NCBI RefSeq assembly: GCF_036711975.1 | Contig: NC_091966.1 | Span: 26,109,501 to 26,173,500 of the forward strand | DNA from: Onthophagus taurus | Lineage: Eukaryota > Arthropoda > Insecta > Coleoptera > Scarabaeidae | DNA length: 64,000 nucleotides | Reading direction: 5' to 3' | Program-made: the position numbers and the translations under genes | Shown: positions 31,991-44,900 of the stretch, piece after piece | Numbering within the stretch: the first letter of the stretch is position 1 | How the letters are laid out: every line of letters starts with the position of its first letter | Notes under the pieces: generated by a model | Told to the model about the DNA's origin: nothing | The model's database searches: none | The model's input: the letters and a program-made list of their open reading frames with translations, nothing else

Positions 31991-32964
31991 TGATATATCT
32001 TGATTTAGCCATTTCTGATATTACTCCTAGATTTTTAAGTTAGTGTTTAATTTAGAATTGCTATAATCAATTATCGATTTCAATTGTCTTGTGTATTGAT
32101 GCTATGTGTATTTATGTATTTCTTTATGTTTACAGAAGTTATTTTGTATTCTCAGCCTGTTTGTTGTACCCACAAGTTTATTAATCGGTATATGTTATCA
32201 TTAGTTGTTTCTTCTCCAAACCTGTCTATAGTTTCGCTGTTTGTTCTTCTACCTGTTCTTGCATTTAAGTATCCTAGGATTAGGTATTAGTTCTCTGTCA
32301 TCACCTATTATGGTAGTTTGCTTGTAGTTGTGTTATAAACATTTCTTTTTCTACAGTCTTGACATCTATCTACATTTGGTGCGTGTACTCCAATGGTCCA
32401 TGATGAAGATGTTTATCGTAATTATCTTTTCGTACGTTTATCAGTATGGGTATGGACACTTCCTTACTGGCTCTTTCGTTAGTAGGAACTCCGCTGTATA
32501 TGTGAATGTATTCTTTTGCTGCTTTGCTTACAATGTTACTTTGGTGGTTTATTATCACCTTGTGCACCTTACCTATACCTATACAAGATAGTAAAAATAC
32601 GAGCTCATAAAAACATGATAGACTTTTAAATTTTATTTTGTATGGTTAGGCAACAAAATATACTTGCTGGAGCCTATTTCTTAATTAACCTTAATTCCTA
32701 AATTTCCATTATGGTCCTATAAACAATAATTACTTTGAAATCGGGGAATTCTTTAAGATATAAATAATTAACTAGCTTACAACACACTAAATATCTTATT
32801 ACCGCCAAAATGGATACAGATTTAGAATTACTACGCAAGCGTGATCCCACCATCTTTTCGTTTGTATTCGTGTTAACCTCACTTTTTGCATTGTGTGTAT
32901 TCTGTGATTATATTTGCAATTAGATCTGTTGGTTTGATTTAAAAACGGGAACAAACATTTTGCC
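31991..32964. other. Intergenic sequence with possible LINE endonuclease debris
   Basis: Leftward translation around 32400-32240 gives HGPLEYTHQM and TTIIGDDRELIPN fragments that might derive from a LINE endonuclease, but the match is poor. The last 200 bases should hold the promoter of the THAP gene. No other gene is supported. Confidence 0.35.
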
Positions 32965-35900
32965 ATGATGAATCCCCCCAAAGGAGGACATAGCTGCGTT
33001 GTTCGAAGTTGTAAATCCAGATCAGTTGACAAAAATATTCGTTTCTTTCGTCTACCCAAAGAACGTTCAAGGTACAGGCGCAATATGAATTCACGAAACG
33101 ATTTAAATAAGATTTAAAAAGAATGATATTAAAATCTAAAGAATTACAATGTAAATATTAGATTAAATCACTAAAGAATAAAGATACAGGAGTAATAGAT
33201 TAAACTTTTGCATTGATTATAAAATCAATATTTATCTACATATTTGTTTTTAAATTGTTTAAAATTATCAATTAACATTAATTATAAGTTAAAACAATGC
33301 TTGATTTTAAAACTAAAACATTTTTACTCTTTTTCAGAGCAATGGCTTGGTTACAAGCTTCAAATCGAATGGATTTAAAAGAAAAATCATCAATAGATCT
33401 GTATAAGAATTATAAGATTTGTGCTTTACATTTTAAAAAATGCATGTATACAAGTCCAGAAAAAAATCGACTATTACCAACCGCAACTCCAACAGAATTT
33501 GATAATGCTAAAACTTATTACTGTAAAAGATCACATTCCCCATCTCCAGAAGATTCTGCCAAACACCTTAAACTATCATCAGGTTGTTTTTGAATTTAAT
33601 GTTAACTTATAGTGTGAACAATATTTGTCTATTCTGTTTTTAGATGATACCACTCAAGTTGCTACAACTTCCGACCACACTTATCATAAAATATTAAACA
33701 CTCAAGTCCAAGAAAAGTTAGATAAACTAATATCAAATTTAGCAGGTTTTATATCAAATAAAATTTATAATTAATGAAATAGGAATGAAAAATATTTCAG
33801 AATCTGGACCCACCACACCAAAATCTGTTGTGACAAATTCTGGACCCACTATATCAAAATCAAGTATAACTTCAAAACCTAAGCCTTCTATATTAAAATC
33901 TGTACTAACTGCATCAAATAAACCAGTAGAAACTATAGATTTGACAGCAAATCAAGGTATTAAACACTAATTAACAATTAATTATTAAATAAATTAGATT
34001 AATTTTAGATTCTGAGCCAATCAAAAAATGCCAATCAGAAACATCTAAAGTAACTCAAGGTCTAAAATCATATTTACTTAGTAAGTATTAGTCATTTAAT
34101 GAATAGTGTAATACATACAAAATATTGCAGTTCCTAAGGAATTTGTGCATTTTTTACCAAAACGGGAAACGTTTGTTTTACCATCATGTTTACCAGGTAA
34201 GTACTAAAAATTTTAAATTCAAAACTAAAACTTGTTGAAAAAAGGAAATAGATGGCATCATATATATGATATTGTATATTATGTATTTTGGTGTTCAGAA
34301 TGCCATCCCTTTCTTTTTAATATTCCACAGGTGTATCTGAATGACTGCAACAAACTTCAAGGGGTGATTCTTTAGTGAATTTTAAGGGTACTGTGATATA
34401 TGAACCCTAAGGAGCTACACCCTTCTCAAAAAGGCGGAAAATTTTGATTTAATTTTTTTTTCTCAAAAACCATAAACGCTACGAAAACGAAATTTGGGGA
34501 ATTTGTTTTACTCATAATAGGGCACGTTTTGACCCTATTTGTACTTTCAACCTACCCATATATTAAAGTACCCCATGAAGTTTGTTGCAGTCATTCAGAT
34601 ACAGCTTGCCTGTATATACTGCATGTTTCTAAATTGATGTGAAAGATTTCAAGGGATGATTTCTCAGCAAAAATTAAGGGGATCTTTCATATAACTTTTT
34701 GTTCAAAACCCCTTCCCCACCAAATTACAGCCCTCTAAAGTTAGGGAGAAAACTTGTTTTTATTTAATAAATTCACTATGGAGGAATTTAGAAGAATGAA
34801 ATTTGGCAGATAACTATTACTAATAAAATGACACGATTTTTATAATCCTAAAATGTTATTACAAGAGCATGAAACAATCAACCCTTATAATACTTTGCAT
34901 CAGAACTTTTTAATGCGTCTACATATTTCTATTTAAAAATTTGATTTAAATAGTGGGATTCAATACGCAATATTTTGTCTCTTAACATTCTCTCCCGAAA
35001 TCGTTAGTTTACCATAAAAAAATAAAATAATACTCATTGTCAGACCTATTTGACAAAAATTCAGATTGATTATTTATTTAAAAATATCAAGGTGTCAGTG
35101 GATTTGGCCGCCCTTGCCTAAATAAAAGTGTAAAAAAAAGTGTCCTTTCCGAAATGCACTTTGATTTATTTCTATTTATTTATTGAATAAGTTGCAAATT
35201 TCAAACTAACAAATATGAATTTGTTAAAAATTTATTAAAATTCTTTTCGGATTTTCAAAGCGATATAAAGATTTGGATACATAACAATTAAATTGCTGTT
35301 TAAAATATATTTCAAAACTTCATAAGGTGTATCACCTGGGTTTAAAAGTTTTGAAATAATACTCAACTCTTCCGCCAGGTGAATACCGTCGATGTATTTT
35401 CTATTGTTATGTTTAAGAGTAATCTCCAAATTCATTCTTTGCTTTATGACGTCCTGTTTTTCCCAATTTCTTAGGTCGGCAAGATTGTGCAAAAATCCGA
35501 ATATATGTTGAAAACGCTCCTCTATTGAATGCATCGCTATTTTAAGTAAATTAAAATATACATCAACTTTAAATTTTTGTGACGGATCTTGTATTGGGTT
35601 GTCAAAAGTATCATTATTGAAATTGCGTTCTGATTTCTGTAAAGTTTGGTTGTACGTTTATTGAATTTGCAGAATTTGAAATTCAGACGCTATAACTAAC
35701 AATTTTTGATACTCTTCGTCACTTCTCAGTTTTTTTAGATTATTTGCAAGCTGTTCAATTATTTCAACTGTCGCACAAACCGTACACCTTGGGCTTTGTA
35801 GTAGAAGATTTACTCTGTTAACATCTAAAAGTACATTGCATACATTGCTATTTATACCAAATTATTGTAATGCATATGGCCTGATAATTTAACTTCTCTA

Positions 35901-38900
35901 TATGTGTGAATTGTCAATTACTTTAAACACCATATATCCTTCCAACCTATGTACACAATTAATAATAGAAAAGATTTTGTTGAAAAATTGAATACTATCA
36001 CTTTGCCAAAAGATAATAAAATCTTCTCTTTTGTCATTACGAATCTCTATACGAATATACCTGTAAAAGAGACCCTCGCCTTAATTCAGGATATCCTTGA
36101 TCAAAAAATAGAGGATAAACATGAAAAAACGAACATCATGAAATTGTTTAAAATATGCGTTGAAAATGATTTTTGCAGGTTTAATGGTGAAATATATAAG
36201 TATAAAAAAGGCCTTCCTATGGGGTCTCCTCTAAGTTGCTTGTTGGTGGATGTTTTTCTTGATAGATTGGAAAGAAATTTCATAATTAATAACAAAAATC
36301 CGTACAATGAGAACATTATTACTTGGTTGAGATACTTAGATGACGTTATTGTAATATATGATACGTCTGATCCAAAATATATAAATAATTTACATACATA
36401 CATAAATAAACTTCATCAAAACATAATTTTTACAATGGAGATCGAACAGAATAATACTATGAATTTCTTGGATTTAATTTTGACCAAGTTAAATGATTCA
36501 TTATTCAATATATCGAAAACCTACCCAAACCAATATCATAATACCCTATCACTCATATCACGACAAGAAACAAAAAATGTCAGCTTATCACGCCTATCTA
36601 CATCGTGCATATAATTCCAATATTGATGAAGAATATTTAAGGAACGAACTAGAAATTATAAAACAAATAGCCACTCAAAATAATTTTCCTAGTACATCAG
36701 TCGATAAACTTATAAAGATGTATAAAAACAAACAAAACATGCTTCATAATACAGCCCTTCAAGAAATAGGATCACAACAATAAACACCTATAGATCTATA
36801 TTTCTATATCATATCAAGGCAATATTTCACATCAACTGAAAAAGTTATTTAAACAATATGATGTACATCTTACATTTAAAACAAACACAACGCTACATAG
36901 AACACTAGTGAATTGTAAAGATAGAACAGCAAAATTAGACAACAGTGGTATTTATAAACTTGAATGTGGTTCATGCTCTGCCACATATGTGGGAGAAACT
37001 GATAGAGCTGTGAAAGAAAGAATATATGAACATAAAAAGAAACCTAACTTGAATTTTTGTCGACATCTACAAGAACTAAACCATCAGTTTGATGAAAATG
37101 AAAATGTGGAAATTCTACATAAACTAAAGAAGGGATATCTCATGGAAATAACAGAGTTGTACGAGATAAATAAGTTTATACATAACAATCCAGAAAAAAT
37201 GTGTTTAAACGATCAAATTTTGCCAACATGTCAACCTTTGTACCTCTGTTTAAACAATCAATTTTTGCAACAAAAAAAACACCAAACATAAGTTAAAAGA
37301 ATTTTAAAAAATCAAGATTTAAATACACAAACCGGTCTCGCCTACAAGAACAAAAGTTGCCATAAAATACCAACCACGAATAAAATTACCCAAATTCCCT
37401 TCAGTATAAAAGAAAGTAAAAATACCCTTCTCTAATATTTTATTTTATTGTGTTACTTATAGTTTTATATTAAACTACGTCGATGTTTATAGTGTGTAGT
37501 GTTCGTTCATTCATGTTGATCTTTTAGTATAACTGACGTAAGTGAAACAAAATGAAAAAAAAAAGTTTCATTAATTGTATTTACTTCTCTATTTTAACGT
37601 GAATGGTTATATATTGTAAAATGTTATTTTTATCCGTAGGTGATTACCTTGATAACGGTTTAATAAACCGAAACCGGTAGGAATCAAAAACAAAATAAAA
37701 ACATCAAGAAGTATAAAATTAACAAGTTTTATTACATTCTATTATATAATCTTGATGAATAATGGAAAATTTACAACACATGTTCTCTATATATATTATC
37801 TCTTCTTCTATAATGCATGTTTCTACTTTAGTATTATTTCCATGAAAACCCAGCAAAGACGTGTCTTATACAATACCAAAAAGTGACGGGACAACAATCT
37901 AACGGGCCTGATCGCATTTATCCTACTTTCCCATCTCGTAGAACATACAGGTTTTAATGTTAAATTAGTCAGATATTTGACAAGAATAGACCATCTATAA
38001 GTGGATGCAGAAAAAAAATAATACAAGCTTTGTATTATCTATGTATTAATTAATTTTAATTCTGTAGCATCATTTAAAACAAGATTAATAGAGTGACAGG
38101 AGCAAGGAACAAATAACGCTCTCGAATTTATATTTGAAATATTTTTGGTAGTCCGTTATTCTTACCTTTCATATTGGCTCCACAATTTTTTTTTAATCGA
38201 CGGGAAATCGCTCAAGTAAGCCGTTACAAATAAAAAAAAGTGCGGAAACGTGTAAAACTTACCGAAAAATCACTTTTTATTTCACCAGTTTCGATGTGAC
38301 GTCACTTTTTGTGACGTCATCGACCGTTCTAACCATATATTTTCGCGGCACATTTCTAGGTCTAGTGTTAGTTCTAGTTTTAAATGTTATTTAGCGTCAG
38401 ATTGTGGTAAGTTGTTATTTTGTCCGTGTTATTTTTCTATCTCTTGCGAACTAAAAACAGTTATTACTTAAGTAAATGCAATGGCAAACTACACAAATAC
38501 CGAAATGCAAGTAAATGCATTTTGTATATGGTCGTGCGAATGGAAATGGGTTAGAAGTTCGAAGACTTTACGCTGAGTTATATCTAGAACGTCTTCGAGA
38601 AGATGGACATTTTTCAAGAAGAACTGCCGATTGCGCACGTTCACGAGAAGTACGAACTGTAGCACTAGAGGAAGAAGTTCTTGATTTAATTGAGGACTCT
38701 CCCGGAACTAGTACAAGAAAAATTGCTCAAGAATTAAACGTAACTATTCCAGCGTATTTAGGATTTTAAAAGAACAACTGTTGTATCCTTATCATTTACA
38801 ATGAGTTCAAGCGTTCTTACCGCGGGATTTTTTACCAATGGTTTCTTCAAATGGTTACTCAAACACCGCAATTCTTATCAAAAGAATCCATTAGAAATTT

Positions 38901-41900
38901 CCTCTCATATGGTCTGAAGAAAATCCACATAAAATTGTTGAATGCAAGTTTCAACACCAATTTTCATTAAATGTGTGGCTTGGTGTTATTGACAATGATT
39001 TAATTGGACCATATTTTCTTCCAACGAGATTAAATGGAGACGCATACTGTCATTTCCTCGAAGAGGAGATGAGAATTATGGAGAATTATTACGCTCGCCG
39101 CTACTTAGACGAAGTTTATACAAATCGTTGGATACACCGCGGTGGTCCTCAGAATTGGCCAGCCAGATCTCCAGAATTAAATCCATTAGATTTTTGTATT
39201 TTGGTTTTCTTAAAACGTTGGTTTGTTCAACTCCTCTTGAAAATATCAATGATTTACGGAATCGCATCATGTCAAACTATTAGGAATACACCAAGATTAT
39301 TTGTAACAATACGAAATTCCGTGAGGCGAAGGGTAGAATCGTGCGTTGCTGCCGAGGGGCGGCATTTTCAACATTTATTATGACTTATTATTGATATTTT
39401 GTTAACGTTGTTATTGTTTGTTTTCGTAGTTTTGTTAATTGTTATTAGTACTACAATTATTATTGTGATATTTCTTAATTTACATATTTTTTCAACTAAA
39501 TAGTAAATGCCATTCTTTCAATAAAACTTCATTCAGTTGTTCAAAATGTTTTCAGTCCATTGCATAAAACTCTAGAAATTTTAATAATTAGGCTGAATTT
39601 ATGCCATATGTGTATTATTTTTTTGTGTGTTTAAACTAACAATTTTGTGAGAAAATGTCAAAAGACAATTATGTTGGAAATTGAATTCGTCTTTTTAAAT
39701 CAAGTTTTTAAATAAAAGATTGTAGACACATTCAAAATTTCTACTGTAAACTATTATAAGGGATGAAGTTTTCAACCCCACATTATTGTTCAATTTGTTA
39801 TTGTGATATTTCTTAATTTACAATAAGTAAGTACTATCTTCAGCTAAATAGAAAATGCCATTCTTTCAATAAAATCTTATTTAGTTGTGCAGAATGTTTT
39901 CAGTCCATACGTATAAGACTCTATAGAAATTTGAGAAATTTTTTTGTGATCAAATTAATAATTTTAGGAAAAAATGTTAAGAGACAAAAAAGTTGCGTAT
40001 TGAATCCCACTATTTAAATCAAGTTTTTAAATAGAACAATGTAGACGCATTGAAAAGTTCTGATGCAAAATATTATAGGGGTTGATGTTTCACCCCCTTG
40101 TAATAACATTTTATGGTTACAAAATCGTCAAAAGGTATGATTTTATTACCAACAGTTATCTGCCAAATTTCATTCTTCTAAATTCTTCCATAGTGGATTT
40201 ATTAAATAAAAACAATTTTTTCCCATAACTTTAGAGGGCTGTAACTTGGAGCAAAAGGGGTTTTGAACAAAAAGCTATATGAAAGACACCCCTTAATTTT
40301 CGCTGACAAATCATCCCTTATAATCTTTCGCGTGAATTTAGAAACACCTGTATATAAAATATATAATTTTACTTAACAAAACTTGAGAATTGTCAACAAT
40401 TTCAGCTCCTCAACATTTCTTGCAATTTACATCTGAGCCACCGAAGAAAACTGTAAATTCAACGTCTATACCAGGTATTTTTTGTTTTACTTGAGAATTT
40501 TTAAAACATTGGATGTATAAACATTACAATTAAATTTACAACAACATACAAGGTGAGATAGAATCGTTTGAGATAGAAGAAAAAAATGTTTTATACAAAA
40601 CTTGTTCGACTCACCACTTTCATAACGTAAAATTATTTTCATTTATACAGGGTGTTGCATTTAGGCGTATTTAGGCAAGTACGTAATTTTTTTTAATGTA
40701 ACACCCCGTATGTTTCATCGTATTATGATTATAACTAAATTTGTTTATCCAACCATATATGTTCAGCGTTAATAGTTCCGGCGATATTCCAATGTTTCAA
40801 TTCAAAGATTGTTTAAATTTATGTTTCAAGTAACTCCGCCAGAACCACCAAAGACCATTCTAAATTCGACAGCATGTATTCCAGGTATGATTATATTTAT
40901 GTAAAGAAAGAACAGCACTATCAGTGTACTAAACTTTTCGAATTGATGCGTATCGTTTCGTACTCATTTACTGCATCATTTGATTCTTTCGTAACGAAAT
41001 ATCATGAGTGGTAACTTAATGCACATAATATGTTTCAGTTCCTAGTGGTCACATAAGTTGTCCACCAGAATCTCCTCAGAAGACTATAAATTCGACATCG
41101 TCTCTACCAGGTATTATTTTATATCTTACGAAACTAGGAAAATACCACTATATTGTTATTATTAAGATATTAAGTACACAATTGCGCAGTACTATTTTAA
41201 AAATTTTCATTACAAAAAAATCAGATTCTTGGCACTCGGTGAAAAGATTTTTTGATAAGAAAGTGTAATAGGGTCTCGTGAATTTTAACTTTTACTCAAA
41301 AATTATTTTCTCTGTGAACTACGAATTCCGAGGGATGAAGTATAGCACTTCAAAAATTACGGTACAGAAAATCGCCAGGCTCAGATAATGACGCACCGGA
41401 AATGCTAAAATTCACTGGGAACAAGAGTATTACTTTCTTACACCGAATTGTGGGAAACTGGTAAATGGCCAGAAGAATGGGCGAAATCTGTTTATATTAT
41501 TATATAAGTTGAATGCAGTAATTATAGTACTATTGCTCTGATAAATCACGCAAGCAAAATATTACTGCATATCATACAGAAAAGGCTCAAAACTTACCAT
41601 CTCCTCAATATACCCCTAGAATAAGCAAGCTTTGTGCCAGGACGAGGCACAAGAAATCAAATTTTACACCTAAGGTAGATGATTGAAAAAATTTATGAAT
41701 ATAATCTCGCTCCTCCAGAAAACAGGACTACAGAAGGCTTTCGACATGGTACACTGAAATAAATTTTGGCACATTTTAAAATAAAAATAAGAAATTAATA
41801 TTCAAGATACTGTAAAGCAGGAAAAGTCTTAAGGCAGGGTTGCATTTTCTTGCTAATACTATTAGGTAGTACATTGATAGATTAATAGATTGTAGATTGA

Positions 41901-44900
41901 AAGGGTGGAATATCTAATGGAGGGAAAAGGATCTCGAACCTTCTACGCAGTGACACTGTCACAACAGCTATAGATGAACAAGAAATATTAGAAGTCTTAC
42001 AACGAATCGAACAAGAAAGCCTGGAGTGCGAACTGCGATGGAATAGATCTAAATACCACTTGGTAATTATAGACTGGGCGGGTACCTCCACTATTGCAGC
42101 TGCATAACATACAGGTGCAGATAAGATTTTCTATCTGGGCACGAAAGTAACAAATAGAGGTGTCTCAGGAAAAGTAGTAAAGAGAAGAATCGGAATGGCA
42201 AAGGGGCTTTGGGGGGACTGGTTAAAATATGGAAAGACCACCGTATCCACAAAGTAACTAAAACAAGATTTTTGACATCTTTAGTGTTCCTTTAGTGATC
42301 CATATGGCTCAGAATCCTGGACCATAAATACTGTATGCCAAAGACGGATTGAAGCTTTTGAAATGATATATTATCGAAGAATGTTCTAAAAGAACTAAAA
42401 ATACATGATAATGAGATATTAAAACCAGCGTCGCATACTTCAATTCTTCGGTCATGGTCATTCAATATACATAGAAGGACGGCATGGAAAAACTTATGAT
42501 GTATCCCCTATATACGTACTATAGAAGACATTGTCCGAAATTGGACAACGACTGATGGGAGAGAGATGCACTTCAGTTTATATAGTATTGCCGAAATGAT
42601 ATTTAGTATCTAAAATGTATACAGAAAGGCATATATTTTAGATACTATAAATAGTATATAAAATAATGAATAAATAATCAAAATCAAAAATTAGGTGTAT
42701 AATGCAACTGTAAGGTCGCGTGAGGTTTTAAAAAACCGAGTTAGAAATTGTATTACCCAAATATCTCTGCAGGAATTACGTCGAGTTGTTAGATCGACAG
42801 TACGGAAGATACAATTATGTCAAAATCGAGGCGGCATTTTGAAAATTTAGAAAATTCGTTTTTTTGAACTTATTGAATTAAATTTAGTTGTTTTTTCGTG
42901 TTTTTCTTTTAAAACTGATTTAATACAACTGTTAATTTACACCATTATTAAAAAAGAACCACTGACTAAAGCATAGCAGTGATCACTGCTCGAGAAATAG
43001 CAAATCAAGAGGAACATAACGTAGTTTATACTATTAACCTAGTTACTATGCGTCAAATGTTGTAATATATTTTCCGAAGGTACAAAAACGTTAAAAAACA
43101 ATAAATAATTTTTTTTTTAAATTATAAGCGATCGTGAAAATTTTTTCATGTAAAAGTTATGTGAAAGTATGCTGTCTACCCAACTGATGAAAAAAAATTA
43201 TAGATTTAAAAAAAAAGCGAAATTAGCACTCACATGCGGTATGCACCGGTAGCACAAAGAGAATGATTTCATGTCGTAATAATCCGTTTTAAGGGCCTAA
43301 TTATGCATTCCAAATGGTTTTCTTATATCATTAATAATTTTAAAAAAATGGGGGTGAGCCATTTCTGAGGGACACCCGGTATTAACCAATTTATTTTAAA
43401 TTAATAATATCTTTCAGCTCCTACATCTTCCATGACAGGTCTACCCGAAAGAACTAAAAAGACACATGGTACGTATATTCATAATTTTACAAACAAAACA
43501 TTTAGTAAAAAATATCATTTCTGCCCAGAATATGAATTGTTAACTTTTTGAGAACACCTTACATTATTAGAACACATAAGGCACTTATATATTATATTTT
43601 TGGCGATCTTTCTACGCTTTTGGTTTCTAATCGAGCTTTCAATAATGGCTCTATTAACAGAAAGGCCATGTCATTAATAAATTTTCTTTTATTCATTCGG
43701 TCATTGGTATGTACAAAATTACCGTATTTTCTCGAATCTTATCCGCACTCGAATCTAATCCGCACCTCGATTTTAAAAATGCAATGTTGGTAAAAAAAAG
43801 TTGGTTTTCCAATGTAATCCACATCCGATTGTAATCCGCATTTGATTTTAGAGCATACAAAATTTGTAAAAAGGGTGCGGATTAGATTCGAGAAAATACG
43901 GTAAGTAACATGCTAGCAATTATTTCATTATGATGTAACATTCCATAGCAAAATCTTCGGGCGCTCTCGCTGTTGTATAAGTGCGGCACAGTTTATCAAA
44001 TGTGTCAGCAACCCCGTTGGTGTCACAGCAGTGCATAGCTGATATCAGAAGTACAATTTTGTTCTTTTTTGGGACATAAGAAAGAAGAGTTTTATTACTG
44101 TCAAACGCAAATGTGCATCAACCTCCTGTTTTTCTATTTAGAAATGTTTGAAGAGGTCTATAGAAGAAAAATAATTGTCAACAGTAATATTTCGTCCCGT
44201 CCGATGAAATTATTGGTTCTGAAAGCTTTCTTACATAATATGATGAAAATGACTCGTTACGCTCCGTCAACACTTTTCCTACATATGGAATTGCGTTGAT
44301 CATATACCAAGTTCTAGAGTCATTCATCATTACTATTTTAAAACCGTACTTAACAGGTTTAGATGCTAGGTAGATACGGATCGAACATGTACCTCTGTAT
44401 CCTATCAGCTGTTCATCTATAGTGCAATACGAGTGCATAAAATTTATGACAATTTGAAATAAATGTGTCTCGGATTTTCCTAATAGAAGCAAATTTTTGT
44501 CAATACGCATACATAATGATAAAAGCTTGAAGCGACTGAAGAGAGAGAAAGAGATTTATATACTATTACCGAAATGATATTTAGTATACCTGTTTGAATA
44601 TATTTCTGATATAATATAAATATATAGAATAATTAATAAATAAATATAAAAAGATCAAATTACCGTTTAATACTTCTTTACTTATTTCAGCATCCAACCT
44701 CTTTATGAGATACGCACCAGAACCACCTAAGCAACCCCCGAAGTCAACATCATCTCTACAAGGTACGTTTAGCTTAAGAAAGAAGCAGGACACGTTATAA
44801 TCTACAACACAACCTCCTTCTTCCTTAAGTGGAAAAGCAAATAGCAAACATACCGGGTGTTTAAAAATTGTGTTCCGATATTTTACCCACTTATAGTTCT

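Larger units (their letters stand above)
34615..40353. mobile_element. Large inverted-repeat structure, arms about 390 bp, with nested relics
   Basis: Bases 34615-35010 reappear inverted at about 39960-40353, diverged but alignable throughout (for example GGGATTCAATACGCAA at left and its complement at right). A further diverged partial copy of the right arm lies at 39600-39890. Inside are a hAT relic, a Penelope copy and a Tc1/mariner relic. It may be one old transposon carrying nested insertions, or two copies of a MITE in opposite orientation. All of it sits in intron 6 of the THAP gene. Confidence 0.6.

Noticed and set aside
32799-33083. Leftward open frame over the THAP start
   Set aside because: It is antisense to THAP exon 1, which has a clear domain and splice sites; the leftward product has no motif.
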